Source: Candidatus Pseudobutyricicoccus lothianensis (lineage in GTDB: Bacteria; Bacillota; Clostridia; Oscillospirales; Butyricicoccaceae). From it: DNA of 64,000 nt. Each line of letters begins with the position of its first letter. Position 1 is the first letter of the stretch. A model generated the notes under the pieces. That model did not search any database. It was not told where the DNA came from and worked only from the letters and a program-made list of their open reading frames with translations. Made by a program: the position numbers and the translations under genes. This document shows positions 61,836-64,000 of this stretch, piece by piece. Where the stretch lies: NCBI GenBank assembly GCA_904419295.1, contig CAJFRA010000009.1, forward strand, positions 1 through 64,000. The letters are read 5' to 3'.

Positions 61836-63235
61836 GGGATTTCATTCAATACTTCCTCTGGTGCGTGGAATGCTTTTTCATCTTGTATATGCTGGGCTAC
61901 GCCAGTTTTCTGTTCCTCTCGGTCACCGTGGGGTCTTCGGACCTATACGCCGCCAAACGCCGGAACCTGCTGAAAAACGAACTGTCCAACGAATATTATC
62001 TGCCGGTCTCCATTGTAGTGCCCGCCCACAACGAAGGGGTCACCATCGAAGCCACCATCCGCTCCCTGCTGGCCCTGGATTACAAGCTGTATGAGATCAT
62101 CGTGGTGGACGACGGCTCCACCGACGGCACTGCCCAGACCGTGCGGGAATCTTTCCGCATGTGGCCGGTGAGCCGCCCCATCCAGCGCCGCATCCCCTGC
62201 CAGCCGGCCCAGGCTATTTACGAAAGCCGGGCTTGGAAAGTCCCCATCACGCTGGTGTGCAAACAAAACGGCGGCAAAGCTGACGCGCTGAACATGGGCA
62301 TCAATGTTTCCAATTATCCCTATTTTCTGTGTATGGACGCCGATTCCATCCTGCAGCACGATTCTTTGGAAAAGATCGTCCGCCCGGTCCTGGAAGATCC
62401 GTCCGTCATCGCCGTAGGCGGCACAGTGCGGCCCTGCAACGGGGCTGAGATCCAAAACGGCCGGGTCGTCCGTTACCGGATGCCCAAAAAACTGCTGGCC
62501 GCCATGCAGGTGCTGGAATACGACCGCTCTTTTTTGGCCTCCCGCATTTTGTTCGACAAGTTCAACGGCAACATCATCATCTCCGGCGCCTTTGGCCTGT
62601 TTCAAAAAAACCTGGTCATCGCGGCGGGAGGCTACGACCGCACCACCATGGGGGAAGATATGGAGCTGGTGGTCAAGCTCCACGTCTTTTGCCGGGAGCA
62701 TGGCAGGCCCTACCGGATGCGCTATGCCACCGACGCCGTGTGCTGGACCCAAGTGCCCGAAAGCCTGGGCGATCTGTGCAAACAGCGGAGACGCTGGCAC
62801 ATCGGCTTGTTCCAGAGCATGAAAAAGCACCGAAACATTTTGGCAAACCCCAAATACGGGGCCGTCAGTTTTGTCTCTTACCTCTATTTTTTGATCTATG
62901 AGCTGTTTTCGCCCTACATCGAGGTGTTCGGCGTGTTCACCACCCTGTTGGCCTTTGCCGTCGATCTGATCAATGTCCCTTTTATGCTCCTATTTTTTGG
63001 CATATATGTGGCCTATACGGCCATCTTGTCGCTGACGGCATTTTTTGCCCGCATCCACACCATCGATATGCGGTTGGGGATCGCAGACGTCTGCAAAGCC
63101 ATCAGTTTGTGCGCCATCGAGGTCTCTTGCCTGCGCTTTATCATGGCCTGGGTGCGGATGACCGCCCTGATCGGCTATCGGAAAAAGAAGCACACTTGGG
63201 GGTGCATCCAGCGGCAAAAAATCGATTTCAAATAA
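61832..63235 (+). CDS. Processive family-2 glycosyltransferase (membrane polysaccharide synthase)
   Basis: 467 aa. One N-terminal helix (about 8-33), a cytosolic GT-A domain, then about three to four C-terminal helices (from about 345). All motifs of processive synthases (BcsA/PgaC/HasA class) are present: VVDDGSTDGT (D93/D94), MDADS (D169/D171), MGEDME (E275/D276), and KQRRRW (318-322, the Q-x-x-R-W motif). It should polymerise a sugar from UDP- or GDP-donors while secreting it. No PilZ domain, so any c-di-GMP control would be indirect. Coupled to the HEAT gene. Confidence 0.92.
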   Translation: MRDFIQYFLWCVECFFILYMLGYASFLFLSVTVGSSDLYAAKRRNLLKNELSNEYYLPVSIVVPAHNEGVTIEATIRSLLALDYKLYEIIVVDDGSTDGTAQTVRESFRMWPVSRPIQRRIPCQPAQAIYESRAWKVPITLVCKQNGGKADALNMGINVSNYPYFLCMDADSILQHDSLEKIVRPVLEDPSVIAVGGTVRPCNGAEIQNGRVVRYRMPKKLLAAMQVLEYDRSFLASRILFDKFNGNIIISGAFGLFQKNLVIAAGGYDRTTMGEDMELVVKLHVFCREHGRPYRMRYATDAVCWTQVPESLGDLCKQRRRWHIGLFQSMKKHRNILANPKYGAVSFVSYLYFLIYELFSPYIEVFGVFTTLLAFAVDLINVPFMLLFFGIYVAYTAILSLTAFFARIHTIDMRLGIADVCKAISLCAIEVSCLRFIMAWVRMTALIGYRKKKHTWGCIQRQKIDFK

Positions 63236-63256
63236 ATACGACGGGAGGAATCATCT

Positions 63257-63748
63257 GTGCATTTGGATCAGCTGAAAAAAGGTCTTTGGGGATACCGGAA
63301 GGACAGTGTCTTTCAATACATCGCTTCCCAAGAGGAGGTGTTTTCCCAAAAATTATTGGAAAAAGATGCCCAGGCCGAAGGGGCTGCCCGCCAGTACCAG
63401 GAGCGCATCCAATCCCTGGAAGAGGAGAACCGCAAACTGCGGCAAGATCTGGAGGAGTACCGGCAGAAATGTGACATGATCTCCGATGCCCTGCTGGACG
63501 CCCGCTCCTGCGCCGCCCAAATGAAAGAAGAGAGCCGCGCTCTGGAGACCGAAGCCCAGGAACGCATCCGGCAGGCCTTGGAACAGGAGCTGGAGCAGGT
63601 GGCCCAGTACAAAGAAAAAGTGGCGGCGCTGCGCTGCAACATCCAGGCCACTCTGGCGGCGCTGGATTACAAAGCAGCTGAGCTGGAAGAACAAGCCCAG
63701 CAGCTGTCGGATGCCTCGCCCGATGGGAATTTGTCCCTATTCCAGTGA
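63257..63748 (+). CDS. Coiled-coil protein, DivIVA-like N-terminus
   Basis: 163 aa, GTG start with GGGAGG upstream. KKGLWGYRKDSVFQYIASQE resembles the membrane-binding N-terminus of DivIVA/GpsB-type proteins. From about residue 25 on it is one long heptad-patterned coiled coil rich in Glu, Gln and Arg (QERIQSLEEENRKLRQDLEE). No enzyme motif. Probably a positioning or scaffold component of the cluster; 21 bp after GT2 and overlapping the next frame. Confidence 0.75.
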   Translation: MHLDQLKKGLWGYRKDSVFQYIASQEEVFSQKLLEKDAQAEGAARQYQERIQSLEEENRKLRQDLEEYRQKCDMISDALLDARSCAAQMKEESRALETEAQERIRQALEQELEQVAQYKEKVAALRCNIQATLAALDYKAAELEEQAQQLSDASPDGNLSLFQ

Positions 63749-63765
63749 AGAATGAGGCGGACAGC

Positions 63766-64000
63766 GTGGAAAATAGCAAAACAGTGATCTATGTGGCGGG
63801 CAATCCGTCCCTGTATCCGCTGGAGTACTACGACCCTGAGACGGAGACCTATCAAGGGGCGATCCCAGCTTTTTTGGAGCAGTTCGCCCAAGAATATGGG
63901 TATACCGTGACCTATTACCAGCCAGGCCCTACCGACCGCCGGGCCGATCTGGCAGCAAACCAGCAAGTGGATCTGATCTCCGGCTGCACAGAGGGCGATT
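63766..64000 (+). CDS. Solute-binding-like sensor protein, N-terminal part only
   Basis: Open to the window end. Reads SKTVIYVAGNPSLYPLEYYD, then YQGAIPAFLEQFAQEYGYTV and VDLISGCTEGD, the pattern of a family-3 extracellular solute-binding domain. GTG 63766 is preferred (GAGGCGG 5 nt upstream); GTG 63745, which overlaps the previous stop, is the alternative. No signal peptide is visible before the domain. In such clusters this domain often heads a membrane sensor, but the rest lies outside the window. Confidence 0.65.
   Translation, partial: MENSKTVIYVAGNPSLYPLEYYDPETETYQGAIPAFLEQFAQEYGYTVTYYQPGPTDRRADLAANQQVDLISGCTEGD

Overview
The window is one chromosomal segment of a high-GC anaerobic Firmicute. 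A gut clostridium of the Oscillospiraceae/Ruminococcaceae type fits best. The reasons are a Gram-positive S10-spc-alpha ribosomal order that includes the KOW-domain gene between map and infA, zinc-type S14 and cysteine-poor S4, strong AGGAGG ribosome sites, an oxygen-scavenging flavodiiron system, and CotH/VTC/DUF4956 genes. No phage, IS element, CRISPR array, tRNA or rRNA gene was seen.

Layout. 1-10.7 kb: a minus-strand set (TetR regulator overlapping a methyltransferase, isoaspartyl dipeptidase iadA, a zinc-ribbon mini-protein), a secreted HEAT-like protein, methylglyoxal synthase, a plus-strand phosphohexomutase plus membrane protein, a TetR regulator divergent from a solitary peptide-binding lipoprotein, and cytidine deaminase. 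10.7-26.8 kb: the complete S10-spc-alpha ribosomal superoperon on the minus strand (rpsJ to rplQ, with secY, adk, map, a KOW protein, infA and rpoA), driven by a promoter at 26.77-26.80 kb with a leader of about 325 nt. 27-38.5 kb: exonuclease III and a YtcJ-type amidohydrolase, an SLH protein, an S9 peptidase, an acyltransferase fused to a zinc ribbon, an MscS channel, small exported proteins and an M20D amidohydrolase. 38.7-49.3 kb: an AbgB-like M20 peptidase, a P-type ATPase preceded by a yybP-ykoY manganese riboswitch, a ClC protein lacking its gating glutamate, glycerate kinase, and a flavodiiron protein followed by a double-rubredoxin NADH reductase. 49.4-53.1 kb: a heterodimeric ABC exporter. 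53.2-64 kb: a diguanylate cyclase divergent from a plus-strand cluster VTC - DUF4956 - CotH kinase - glycosidase-like protein - HEAT protein - processive GT2 - coiled coil - solute-binding-like sensor, which runs off the window.

How the parts work together. The flavodiiron protein and rubredoxin reductase form a self-contained NADH-to-O2 (or NO) pathway. The riboswitch places the cation ATPase in manganese export. The 55-64 kb cluster combines a membrane polysaccharide synthase with two phosphoryl/nucleotidyl-transfer folds and an adjacent GGDEF enzyme, so it may be an envelope-polysaccharide system under c-di-GMP influence. It is the least understood and most interesting part of the window. 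All functional calls come from reading motifs; no database search was run.
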